Assembly: GCF_016924645.1 (NCBI RefSeq)
Contig: NZ_JAFFJV010000019.1
Span: 1 to 64,000 of the forward strand
DNA: 64,000 nucleotides
Direction of reading: 5' to 3'
Source of the DNA: Rufibacter psychrotolerans
GTDB lineage: Bacteria; Bacteroidota; Bacteroidia; Cytophagales; Hymenobacteraceae
Shown: positions 51,134 through 59,097 of the stretch, piece after piece
Layout: every line of letters starts with the position of its first letter
How positions within the stretch are numbered: position 1 is the stretch's first letter
Position numbers and translations under genes: made by a program
The notes under the pieces: model-generated
Told to the model about the DNA's origin: nothing
Seen by the model: the letters and a program-made list of their open reading frames with translations, nothing else
The model's database searches: none

Positions 51134-52102
51134 ATGACCTGGTACTTGCCTTTCACTTCCATGGAGTTCTTTTTCCTGCTCCTGTTTGTGGTGTTCTACG
51201 GCGGCTACCTGTACCGAATAAAACGGCTGGCCTTCCAGTTTGGGCAGTCGGCCAATACGCTCTGGGTCAAGGCCATCATTCGGACCGTGTACCTGGGTTT
51301 GCTGGTGATAGCCCTGCTGGGGCCCTCGTTCGGGGCCATGACCAAAGAAATCAGAACCAACGGCAAAGATGTGTTCCTGGCCGTGGACCTGTCTTCGTCC
51401 ATGAAAGCCGTAGACGTGCCCCCCTCGCGGCTGGAGAAAGTCAAACTGGAACTGCAGGATTTCATCAGAAACACCAACGCCGACCGGGTGGGCTTGATCG
51501 GGTTTTCCTCAGAGGCGTTTGTGCTGAGTCCGCTCACGTATGACCAGAGCGCCCTGGAGCTGTTTGTGCAGTCGCTGAGTACCCGGCTGGCCCCGCCCGA
51601 GGCCGCCCAACTAAAGCCGGTCCTGGAACTGGCCCACCAGAAGTTCACCGACTCCAGAACGGGCCGCGAGGAGGAACGCTCCAAGATCCTGGTGATTTTC
51701 TCAGACGGCGAGACCTTCGGGGAGAACCTGCAGACGTCCATAGCCCAGTTGCAGAACCAGGGTGTGCGGGTATTCTGCGTGGGCGTGGGCACTTACCCGG
51801 GCGGCAAGATTCCGGAAGGGCGCAGCTATAAGAAAGACCCGGCCGGGCAGACCGTTCTCACCAAACTGGAACCGGCGGCCCTGAAGACCATTGCCCAGCG
51901 CACCGAGGGCGACTACTACGAAATTAACCAGAACACCAGCGAGATGCCCCGGCTGCTGAGCGCAGTGAACGCCGTGAAAAGCGAATTGCGCCAGACCAAA
52001 GTGGTGGAAGTAGCCGCCAACAAGTATCTTTACCCCCTGTTAGCCGCACTCCTGCTTATTGCCCTGGACGTGCTGTGGACCTTACAAGTGCTTAGGATAT
52101 GA
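51134..52102 (+). CDS. VWA-domain membrane protein, BatB/BatA-like
   Basis: A 322-residue protein. Two N-terminal membrane helices (about 10-27 and 46-62) precede a von Willebrand factor A domain with the MIDAS motif DLSSS (VFLAVDLSSSMKA, near residue 88), VGLIGFSSEAF, and VIFSDGETFGENL. A C-terminal helix (YPLLAALLLIALDVLWTL) follows. This is the architecture of the Bacteroides aerotolerance (Bat) proteins BatA and BatB. The TPR gene behind it (overlap of 4 nt) matches BatC, which supports BatB. No moxR, batA or batD gene is in the window. Confidence 0.87.
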   Translation: MTWYLPFTSMEFFFLLLFVVFYGGYLYRIKRLAFQFGQSANTLWVKAIIRTVYLGLLVIALLGPSFGAMTKEIRTNGKDVFLAVDLSSSMKAVDVPPSRLEKVKLELQDFIRNTNADRVGLIGFSSEAFVLSPLTYDQSALELFVQSLSTRLAPPEAAQLKPVLELAHQKFTDSRTGREEERSKILVIFSDGETFGENLQTSIAQLQNQGVRVFCVGVGTYPGGKIPEGRSYKKDPAGQTVLTKLEPAALKTIAQRTEGDYYEINQNTSEMPRLLSAVNAVKSELRQTKVVEVAANKYLYPLLAALLLIALDVLWTLQVLRI

Positions 52103-53016
52103 AGCTTTGGTGGTGGGTACTTTTATTGGCGATTGTCCCCTCAGAGGGGTTCCAGCGCATTGCGCTGCGAAACCAGTACGCCCAGCAGGCAGAGGCAGCC
52201 TACCAGCAGCAGCATTACCAGCAGGCCGCCTTCCTCTATGAGCGGGTGCGCCAGACCGAAGGGGGCACGCCCCCACCCTCGGTTTACCTGAACCTGGCCC
52301 ACTCCTACTTTCACCTGCGGGAGTACAGCCGGGCCTCTCCCCTGTACCGGGGCTTGCTCAACACCAAGGACTTTCGGGTGCTTTCGGTGGTGGCTACCCA
52401 GCTCTCGGTGATTGAGGCCGAGGAAGGCAACTTTACCAAAGCCATTGCCCTGAGCAGACAGGCCATTACCGCCGATGAAACAAACGAGGCGGCCCGCTTC
52501 AACTACGAGCTGTTGCAGAAATACCTGCTGCTGCACCCCGAGAAACGGCAGGGTCCGCCCCCGCCCCAAAAGCGGCAACCGGCCCAGCACGGCGCGAGCG
52601 GCGGTACCCGGCAACCCAATCCGGCCGGGGCCTCGGCCCAGGGAAACCCCAACGCGGTGGCCGGCACGGGCCTGGGCAATCAGGCCCCCGGGGGCGGGGC
52701 GGCCAACCCGCAGGCCGGGCCAACCGGAACCGACCAGCGACAGCCATTCGGCAACACCAGCGGTCCACAACAGGGGCTAAGCAACCAAGGCGGACAGACG
52801 AGCAACGCCACCGGCGGCAACCAGCGGAGCAACCAGGCGGGCCAGGAAAACGACCCCTTGCTGCAAACCCGCTTTGAGCGCCTGCGGAAACTGCAGCTGA
52901 GCCCCGAGAAAGCCCGCCAGCTCCTGGATGCCATGCGCCAGGAAGAAGCCCAGTACCTGCAGCAACTGCCCCGTACCCGGGCTAAAAAGCAAGACCGCAA
53001 CCTGCCCGATTGGTAA
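52099..53016 (+). CDS. TPR protein, BatC-like
   Basis: A 305-residue protein. A short N-terminal hydrophobic segment (LWWWVLLLAIVPS) acts as signal or anchor, and three or so TPR units follow (AEAAYQQQHYQQAAFLYERVRQ, then NLAHSYFHLREYSRASPLYRG). A long low-complexity linker from about 155 to 250 is rich in Q, G, N, P and T. The C-terminal region is predicted helical (LRKLQLSPEKARQLLDAMRQEEAQYLQQL). The linker composition is odd but is found in BatC homologues. It overlaps the VWA gene by 4 nt (ATGA). Confidence 0.82.
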   Translation: MKLWWWVLLLAIVPSEGFQRIALRNQYAQQAEAAYQQQHYQQAAFLYERVRQTEGGTPPPSVYLNLAHSYFHLREYSRASPLYRGLLNTKDFRVLSVVATQLSVIEAEEGNFTKAIALSRQAITADETNEAARFNYELLQKYLLLHPEKRQGPPPPQKRQPAQHGASGGTRQPNPAGASAQGNPNAVAGTGLGNQAPGGGAANPQAGPTGTDQRQPFGNTSGPQQGLSNQGGQTSNATGGNQRSNQAGQENDPLLQTRFERLRKLQLSPEKARQLLDAMRQEEAQYLQQLPRTRAKKQDRNLPDW

Positions 53017-53134
53017 AGGGGCGCGGAATTTTACTTTTTTGCTGCGGGCGCCCAACCTCAGAACCTAACAAGCGTTTGGCATTTATCAGAATTACCAATA
53101 ACTTGAAGCCATCAACCTAGTTACACCTACTGAT

Positions 53135-54319
53135 ATGCAGATCAAAGAAGTATACGTTATCTCCGCGGTACGCACGCCCATTGGAAGCTTCGGCGGAGCC
53201 TTGTCCAGCTTAACTGCCCCCCAGTTGGGCGCCATTGCCATCAAAGGCGCGGTGGAGAAAGCCGGAATCGATAAAAGCCTGGTACAGGAAGTGATCATGG
53301 GCAACGTGCTGTCGGCTAACGTGGGGCAGGCACCCGCCCGGCAGGCCGCCATCGGCGCGGGCCTGGGCTATGAGGTGGAATGTACCACCATCAATAAAGT
53401 ATGCGCCTCGGGCTCAAAAGCCATCATGTTCGCTTCACAAGCCATCATGTTGGGCCACAAAGACATCATTGTAGCGGGCGGCATGGAAAGCATGTCCAAC
53501 GTGCCGTATTACTTGGACAAAGCAAGATTCGGTGCGAAGATGGGCCACGGCCAGATGATAGATGGGCTCATCAAAGACGGCCTGTGGGATGTCTATAATG
53601 ACTACCACATGGGCAGCGCCGCCGAGAACACCGCCCGTGAACTGGGCATCACCCGCGAGATGCAGGATGAATACGCCATCAACTCGTACCGCAAAGCCGC
53701 CGAGGCAGCCAAAGCTGGTTTCCTGAAAGACGAGATCATTCCGGTGGAGATTCCGCAACGCGGCAAAGACCCTATTCTGGTAACTGAGGACGAGGAATAC
53801 AGCAAAGTGGTGTTTGAGAAAATTCCGGGTCTGCGCCCGGTGTTTGACAAAGAAGGAACGGTGACGGCCGCCAACGCCTCTACCCTCAACGACGGGGCTG
53901 CGGCCCTGCTGCTCATGAGCAGAGAGAAAGCCGAGGAACTGGGCGTTACCCCGATTGCCAAAATCCGCGGCTTCGCCGATGCCGAGCAGGAGCCGAAATG
54001 GTTTACCACCACGCCTGCCCTGGCTATTCCGAAAGCCTTGAAAGTAGCCGGGGTAGATCCTTCAGAAGTAGATTTCTATGAAATCAACGAAGCTTTCTCG
54101 GTGGTTTCTCTGGCCAACAACAAGAAACTGGGCCTGGAAGGCGGCAACGTGAACGTGTACGGCGGCGCGGTATCGTTGGGACATCCGCTGGGGGCTTCCG
54201 GTGCCAGAATCGTGACTACGCTCATCAACGTGCTGCAAAAGAAGAACGCCAAAATTGGCGTAACCGGCATCTGCAACGGCGGTGGCGGGGCCTCGGCCAT
54301 TGTGCTGGAGCGCGTGTAA
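53135..54319 (+). CDS. Acetyl-CoA C-acetyltransferase (thiolase)
   Basis: A 394-residue thiolase. The acylated nucleophile is Cys90 in NKVCASGSKA; His350 in GHPLGASGAR and Cys380 in CNGGGGASA complete the active site. The SVLANNKK-like NEAF region (INEAFSVVSLA) is also present. Family size and motifs fit the biosynthetic acetoacetyl-CoA type (AtoB/PhaA), although a degradative FadA role is possible. It is transcribed alone and ends at a strong terminator. Confidence 0.93.
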   Translation: MQIKEVYVISAVRTPIGSFGGALSSLTAPQLGAIAIKGAVEKAGIDKSLVQEVIMGNVLSANVGQAPARQAAIGAGLGYEVECTTINKVCASGSKAIMFASQAIMLGHKDIIVAGGMESMSNVPYYLDKARFGAKMGHGQMIDGLIKDGLWDVYNDYHMGSAAENTARELGITREMQDEYAINSYRKAAEAAKAGFLKDEIIPVEIPQRGKDPILVTEDEEYSKVVFEKIPGLRPVFDKEGTVTAANASTLNDGAAALLLMSREKAEELGVTPIAKIRGFADAEQEPKWFTTTPALAIPKALKVAGVDPSEVDFYEINEAFSVVSLANNKKLGLEGGNVNVYGGAVSLGHPLGASGARIVTTLINVLQKKNAKIGVTGICNGGGGASAIVLERV

Positions 54320-54341
54320 GTCATTGAACTATACTAAGTGT

Positions 54342-54372
54342 AAAAAGCCTTACGTTACATGTAAGGCTTTTT
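54342..54372 (+). terminator. Intrinsic terminator of the thiolase gene
   Basis: AAAAAGCCTTAC (54342-54353) pairs exactly with GTAAGGCTTTTT (54361-54372) around GTTACAT, followed by more T's. It begins 22 nt after the stop codon. Confidence 0.92.
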
Positions 54373-54388
54373 TTATTGTTTTGTATCC

Positions 54389-55717
54389 ATGAAAAGGATT
54401 CTGTCTTCTATTGCGGTTTTGTTTGGCGTTCTGCTTTTCCAGCAGGAAACCCAGGCTCAGACGCGCGTGGTCACCTACTATGATTCGCTGCAATCGGCTA
54501 TAAAGGAAGTCTACTTCATCAAGGCCAATCCAGACACGGTGATCCACGGGTACTACCGCAAGTACTACCCTACCGGCGAGCTGCAGGCCCTGGTGAAAGT
54601 GGTGGAAGGCAAACGCGACAGCCTCTACACCGAATTCTTTCCCGATGGGAAACCCAAGCTGACGGTTCCCTACAAAGACGGAAAAAAGAACGGGCCTTTT
54701 ACGGCCGTGTACCCCAACGGCAAGAAAATGCAGGAAGGCCAGTACGCCAATGATCTGCAGACGGGTTCCTTCAAAACGTACTATGAGAACGGCCAACTGA
54801 AACAGGAAACCAGCTTTGCAGACGGCTTCCCCGAGGGTTTGGTGAAAGAATACTTCCCCGATGGCAAATTGAAGTCTGAGATCACCTACGCCAAAAAAGC
54901 GCAGAGCGGCCTTACCCGCACCTTCCATCCCAACGGCGAGAAAGCATCGGAAGCCACGTACCGCAACGGCATGATTGAGGGCGATTTCCGGACTTACTAC
55001 GACAACGGACAGCTGGAAACCGAGACCATCAGCCAGGGACCTAACAAACTAGCCAAGTTCAAAACCTACTATCGCTCGGGCAAACTGATGACCGAGGGCA
55101 GCGTGCTGGCCGGCAAACCCGAAGGACCCTCGGTGGCATATTACGAGAACGGCCAGCGCAAAGCCACCCTCACCTACAGCAAAGGCTTACGCGTGGGCGT
55201 GGCCCAGACCTTTGACGAGAACGGCAAACTGCAGCAGGAAATCCGTTACAGCAATTCTGAGAAAGACCGCAAGATCACCAGCTACTACCCTTCCGGTGCT
55301 ATTGCGGCCCAGCAGGAATTCAAAGAGAACAAGCCCGTGGGCACCTGGCAGGAATTCTACGAGAACAAACAGCTGAAAACCACTGAGCCCTACAAGAACG
55401 GGAAAATCAACGGCGAGCGCCTCACCTACCATGACAACGGCCAATTGTCTTCCAAAGCCAACTACGTGAACGGCAAGATCATCAGCACGTTGGTCACCTA
55501 CTTCCCCTCGGGCAAAGTGAAATCAGAGACCTTCTACAAAGACGGTCTGCGGTACGGCACTTTCAAACAGCTCTACGAGAACGGCAAAACCGAAATGGCC
55601 GGCACCTTCCGCAACAACCGCGAAACCGGCACCTGGACCTACTTTGACGAGAACGGCAAACCTCTCAAGAAAGTGGAGTACCGCAACGGTCAGGTAGTGG
55701 TGGCAGATAAGAAGTAG
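54389..55717 (+). CDS. MORN-repeat (YwqK-like) secreted protein
   Basis: A 442-residue protein with a signal peptide (MKRILSSIAVLFGVLLFQQETQA) followed by about 16 MORN-like repeats of about 23 residues, with units such as YYENGQLKQETSF, YFPDGKLKSEITY and FYENKQLKTTEPY. Such repeats form an elongated beta-solenoid. Automated pipelines often name them 'toxin-antitoxin YwqK antitoxin', but no toxin gene adjoins and the signal peptide indicates export, so an envelope or surface role is more likely. Confidence 0.85.
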   Translation: MKRILSSIAVLFGVLLFQQETQAQTRVVTYYDSLQSAIKEVYFIKANPDTVIHGYYRKYYPTGELQALVKVVEGKRDSLYTEFFPDGKPKLTVPYKDGKKNGPFTAVYPNGKKMQEGQYANDLQTGSFKTYYENGQLKQETSFADGFPEGLVKEYFPDGKLKSEITYAKKAQSGLTRTFHPNGEKASEATYRNGMIEGDFRTYYDNGQLETETISQGPNKLAKFKTYYRSGKLMTEGSVLAGKPEGPSVAYYENGQRKATLTYSKGLRVGVAQTFDENGKLQQEIRYSNSEKDRKITSYYPSGAIAAQQEFKENKPVGTWQEFYENKQLKTTEPYKNGKINGERLTYHDNGQLSSKANYVNGKIISTLVTYFPSGKVKSETFYKDGLRYGTFKQLYENGKTEMAGTFRNNRETGTWTYFDENGKPLKKVEYRNGQVVVADKK

Positions 55718-55734
55718 TCTGGCAGTTGGTTGTA

Positions 55735-55770
55735 GCTTTTGGCCCGCTTTCAGGAAATAAGCCCCAAAAC
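55735..55770. repeat. 36-nt palindrome family, degenerate copy after MORN gene
   Basis: GCTTTTGGCC and GCCCCAAAAC ends over exactly 36 nt; TTTTGG can pair with CCAAAA. First element in the repeat-dense 567-nt gap 55718-56284, which has no gene. Confidence 0.6.
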
Positions 55771-55778
55771 AGATGTAG

Positions 55779-55940
55779 CGGCGTTACAATGTAACGCCGT
55801 GGCTCCACGCAGCAGAACAGATGGCCATAAGTAGAACCATCTTTACCACAGGAACCATAAAAATCTTCTTCAAAAAGAACCGCTTCCCCCAGACAAAACG
55901 GTTGCGTTGCATAGCAGCACGGCGTTACGGTGTAACGCCG
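55779..55940. repeat. Inverted pair of CGTTAC-family palindromes
   Basis: CGGCGTTAC-aat-GTAACGCCG (55779-55799) and CGGCGTTAC-ggt-GTAACGCCG (55920-55940). The outer flanks GTAG/CTAC extend them as one inverted pair. The 120 nt between hold no ORF. Same family as 19974-20029. Confidence 0.82.
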
Positions 55941-55981
55941 CTACCTCTGTTTTAGGTCTGATTTTCAGATAACCCTTATCA

Positions 55982-56103
55982 GGTTTTCGGCGAGCCTGGA
56001 GACTCTTACTATGGCGCGGAAGTTACTTCCGTGCCTTATGAACAAGTGGTTTTCGGTGAGTCTGGAGACTCGCCCCACCTTGCAGCACGAGTCTGGAGAC
56101 TCG
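55982..56103. repeat. GAGTCTGGAGACTC repeats with a nested palindrome
   Basis: Copies at 55992-56005 (one change), 56058-56071 and 56088-56103. The first two lie in a 24-nt direct repeat starting GGTTTTCGG (55982 and 56048). Between them is GGCGCGGAAG-tta-CTTCCGTGCC (56013-56035). Confidence 0.8.
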
Positions 56104-56156
56104 CGCTAGTATTTTGGCTGGTATCCTTCCCTCCTAACAACTAACAACTAACCTCC

Positions 56157-56192
56157 GTTTTCATGCTGATTTTCAGAAAACAAGCCTAAAAC
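56157..56192. repeat. 36-nt palindrome family, degenerate copy upstream of bioB
   Basis: GTTTTCATGC then the TGATTTTCAGAAAACA centre and AAGCCTAAAAC. It lies 93 nt before the bioB ATG, so any effect would be on the bio promoter region. No BirA-type operator (TTGTAAAC...GTTTACAA) was seen here. Confidence 0.55.
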
Positions 56193-56284
56193 AGCCGCAA
56201 TTTCCCGCATCATCGGCAGCGAAAAAATTTCTCCTATTGCTTTTTCCGCCGTACTTTAGCCGTCTAAACTATACTTAACAGACT

Positions 56285-57322
56285 ATGACGGACGCCTTGA
56301 ACACCTCCCCAATCCGCACCGATTGGTCCATGGATGAAATTCGCGCCATCTACTATAAACCTGTGCTGGAACTCATAGTAGAGGCATCGCAGGTACACAA
56401 ACAATACCAGGCCACCGGCGAAGTGCAGGTTTGCACCTTGCTGAGCGTGAAAACCGGGGGTTGCCCTGAGGACTGCGCGTACTGTCCACAGGCAGCCCGC
56501 TACCACACCGATGTAAAAGCCCACAAACTGCTGAGCAACGAGGTGGTGTTGAATGCCGCCCGCCAAGCCAAGGAAAACGGCTCTACCCGTTTCTGCATGG
56601 GCGCCGCCTGGCGCGAAGTGCGCGACAACCGCGACTTTGACCGCGTGCTGGAAATGGTGGAAGGCGTGAACGAGATGGGCCTGGAGGTGTGCTGCACCCT
56701 GGGCATGGTGAACGAGTACCAGGCCGAGCGCCTGAAAGAAGCCGGTCTCTACGCCTACAACCATAACCTGGACACCTCTGAGGAGAACTACAGCAACATC
56801 ATCACCACCCGTACCTACGGCGATCGCCTGAATACCATTGAGAACGTGCGCAAAGCGGGTATCTCCGTATGCAGCGGCGGAATCATTGGCCTGGGCGAAA
56901 CTGACGCTGACCGTATCGCCATGTTGCACGTGCTCAGCAATTTGCCACAGCATCCAGAAAGTGTGCCGGTGAACGCACTGGTTCCCGTGGAAGGTACGCC
57001 ATTGGCCGAGCAGCCGCGCGTGAGCGTGTGGGAAATGGTGCGTATGATTGCCACCGCCCGCATCCTGATGCCGAAAACCATGGTGCGTTTATCAGCGGGT
57101 AGACAGGAAATGCCGGTGAGCGAACAGGCCCTGTGCTTTTTGGCCGGTGCCAACTCTATCTTCTCGGGTGACAAGCTCCTGACCACGCCAAACCCGGGCT
57201 TCGCCGATGACAAAGTCATGTTTGAGCTGCTGGGCTTAACCCCACGTAAATCGTTCAAAGCCGAAACAGCCTGCGGCGGAACCGTAGATGCTCCGGCCGA
57301 GGCCGTTGTAGCGGCCGAATAA
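56285..57322 (+). CDS. bioB: Biotin synthase
   Basis: A 345-residue radical-SAM enzyme. The [4Fe-4S] cysteines Cys60, Cys64 and Cys67 lie in GGCPEDCAYCPQ. Later motifs are GAAWREVRDNRDF, AYNHNLDTSEENY (the Asn-His-Asn-Leu-Asp motif) and RLSAGRQEMPVSEQALCFLAGANSIFSGDKLLTT. It inserts sulfur into dethiobiotin. First gene of the bioB-bioF-bioD-bioA run; bioF follows after 9 nt. Confidence 0.96.
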   Translation: MTDALNTSPIRTDWSMDEIRAIYYKPVLELIVEASQVHKQYQATGEVQVCTLLSVKTGGCPEDCAYCPQAARYHTDVKAHKLLSNEVVLNAARQAKENGSTRFCMGAAWREVRDNRDFDRVLEMVEGVNEMGLEVCCTLGMVNEYQAERLKEAGLYAYNHNLDTSEENYSNIITTRTYGDRLNTIENVRKAGISVCSGGIIGLGETDADRIAMLHVLSNLPQHPESVPVNALVPVEGTPLAEQPRVSVWEMVRMIATARILMPKTMVRLSAGRQEMPVSEQALCFLAGANSIFSGDKLLTTPNPGFADDKVMFELLGLTPRKSFKAETACGGTVDAPAEAVVAAE

Positions 57323-57331
57323 CCTATTGCC

Positions 57332-58495
57332 ATGAAGGTGCCGGAACGTCTGCTGCGCCAGCTGGAATCCAGAGTTCAGAAAGGAACCCTCCGGAGTCTC
57401 CTCACCCCGCCCGCGGGGTTGGTAGACTTCAGTTCCAATGATTACCTGGGGTTGGCGGCATCAGAGGTTCTGGCCCAAAACATAGCCGAAGAACTAGGAA
57501 ATCAACCGGCCCACGGGGCCACCGGCTCCCGGCTGCTGAGCGGCAACACCGCTTACGCCCAAGCCCTGGAAGAAGAACTCGCGCGTTTCCACCATGCTGA
57601 GGCTGCTTTGCTGTTCAACTCCGGGTACGCGGCCAACTGCGGATTTTTCTCCGCCGTTCCGCAGCGCGGAGATACTATCTTCTATGACGAGGCCAGTCAC
57701 GCCTCCATGAAAGAAGGCATCCGGCTGAGTTTCGCGCAGAGTTTCCCGTTCCGCCATAACGATGTGGAGGACCTCCGTACCAAACTGAAGCGGGCGCAGG
57801 GCGATGTCTACGTTGCTGTGGAATCGCTCTACTCCATGGACGGCGACTTCGCTCCGCTACCGGAACTGGTGAAGTTGTGCCAGGAACAAGGCTTGTACCT
57901 GGTGGTGGACGAGGCGCATTCCAACGGGTTGTACGGCGAGAAAGGCGAAGGTCTTGTTTCTGCCCTACATCTGGAAAACCAGGTGTTTGCCCGGGTGATG
58001 ACGTTCGGGAAAGCCATGGGGTGCCACGGCGCGGCCGTTGTTGGACCTAAGGAGTTGCAGCAGTTTCTGCTCAATTTCAGTCGGCCGTTTATCTACACCA
58101 CGGCCCTACCATTGGCTTCCCTGGTGGCAATCAAACAAGCGTATCACCTGCTGCCCGGGCTCAGCAAGGAACGGGAACACCTACAGGAACTGGCCTCCTT
58201 TTACCAGTCGCTGATCCGATCCCAAGGCCTTTCTGAGCCGTTTTCAAGAAATCAGCCCCAAAACGGAAGCCCCATTCAGGCCTGGCAGATGGCAGATCCT
58301 ACCATACTTCGGCATTTAGCCCAAACCATTCAGGCGGCGGGTTTTGATGTACGACCGGTGTTCAGCCCCACGGTCCCGGCCGGCAAAGAGCGGCTGCGGC
58401 TGGTGCTGCACTCCTTCAATACCCCCGCACAAGTAGAAGAATTATGCAAGCTGCTTTTCCAGCATACCCCAAAAGATATTTCGTTTCTGGCATAG
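57332..58495 (+). CDS. bioF: 8-amino-7-oxononanoate synthase
   Basis: A 387-residue PLP enzyme of the alpha-oxoamine synthase family. The PLP lysine is Lys227 in MTFGKAMGCHGAAV; SNDYLGLAASEVL, GATGSRLLSGN and VVDEAHSNGLYGEKGEG are also typical. It condenses pimeloyl-ACP (or -CoA) with alanine. The C-terminal segment LSEPFSRNQPQNGSPIQ is encoded by a remnant of the dispersed 36-nt palindrome (58240-58264), an in-frame invasion. The gene overlaps bioD by 52 nt. Confidence 0.93.
   Translation: MKVPERLLRQLESRVQKGTLRSLLTPPAGLVDFSSNDYLGLAASEVLAQNIAEELGNQPAHGATGSRLLSGNTAYAQALEEELARFHHAEAALLFNSGYAANCGFFSAVPQRGDTIFYDEASHASMKEGIRLSFAQSFPFRHNDVEDLRTKLKRAQGDVYVAVESLYSMDGDFAPLPELVKLCQEQGLYLVVDEAHSNGLYGEKGEGLVSALHLENQVFARVMTFGKAMGCHGAAVVGPKELQQFLLNFSRPFIYTTALPLASLVAIKQAYHLLPGLSKEREHLQELASFYQSLIRSQGLSEPFSRNQPQNGSPIQAWQMADPTILRHLAQTIQAAGFDVRPVFSPTVPAGKERLRLVLHSFNTPAQVEELCKLLFQHTPKDISFLA
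58240..58264. repeat. Shortened 36-nt palindrome remnant inside bioF
   Basis: GTTTT followed directly by CAAGAAATCAGCCCCAAAAC, the right half of the family unit with about 11 nt of the left half missing; CCG/CGG arms flank it. It is read in frame within bioF and encodes roughly PFSRNQPQN. Confidence 0.65.
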
Positions 58496-59097
58496 GCACC
58501 GACGTAGGAAAGACGGTAGCCGCCGCCATCCTCACGGAGGCCCTGCAAGCCGATTACTGGAAACCCGTGCAGGCCGGTAATCTGGAGGATTCTGACACGC
58601 ACACCGTCCGGAGTCTGGTTTCCAATCCCCGTACTGTTTTCCATCCGGAGGCCTACCGTTTGCAGATGCCGGCTTCTCCCCACACCGCTGCCGCCGCCGA
58701 GAACGTGCGTCTGTCACTGGATCAGATCACTTTACCCCAAACCCAAAACCACCTGATTGTGGAGGGTGCGGGCGGACTGATGGTGCCTTTGAACGAGCGT
58801 GAACTGGTACTTGATTTAATTCAGAAACTACAACTGGAGGTAGTGTTGGTGTCCAGGAACTACCTGGGCAGCATCAACCATACACTCACTTCTTTGGAAG
58901 TATTGAAGTACCGGAACATACCCGTAGCCGGGATCATCTTCAACGGCGAACCCAATGCTTCTACCGAGGAGTTTATTCTGAATTACTCCCAATTACCGGC
59001 TTTGCCCAGAATTGTGCAGGAAGAAACCCTCAACCAGGCCACCATCCGGCGATACGCCCAAACGTTTCAAGAACACTTTACCCAACATGCAAAATAG
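58444..59097 (+). CDS. bioD: Dethiobiotin synthetase
   Basis: A 217-residue P-loop enzyme. The nucleotide-binding loop is GIGTDVGKTVAAAIL (Lys23), followed by WKPVQAGN and VEGAGGLMVPLNE, all typical of BioD. It closes the ureido ring with CO2 and ATP. The ATG at 58444 lies 52 nt inside bioF; no later start leaves the P-loop intact. It overlaps bioA by 11 nt. The bioF-bioD-bioA overlaps show tight translational coupling. Confidence 0.93.
   Translation: MQAAFPAYPKRYFVSGIGTDVGKTVAAAILTEALQADYWKPVQAGNLEDSDTHTVRSLVSNPRTVFHPEAYRLQMPASPHTAAAAENVRLSLDQITLPQTQNHLIVEGAGGLMVPLNERELVLDLIQKLQLEVVLVSRNYLGSINHTLTSLEVLKYRNIPVAGIIFNGEPNASTEEFILNYSQLPALPRIVQEETLNQATIRRYAQTFQEHFTQHAK

Noticed and set aside
54389..55717. 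Possible toxin-antitoxin system (YwqK-type antitoxin name).
   Set aside because: The protein has a signal peptide and only MORN repeats; no toxin gene adjoins it.
56193..56284. Biotin repressor (BirA/BioR) operator or a riboswitch before bioB.
   Set aside because: No TTGTAAAC...GTTTACAA-like dyad and no conserved RNA fold could be recognised in this stretch.
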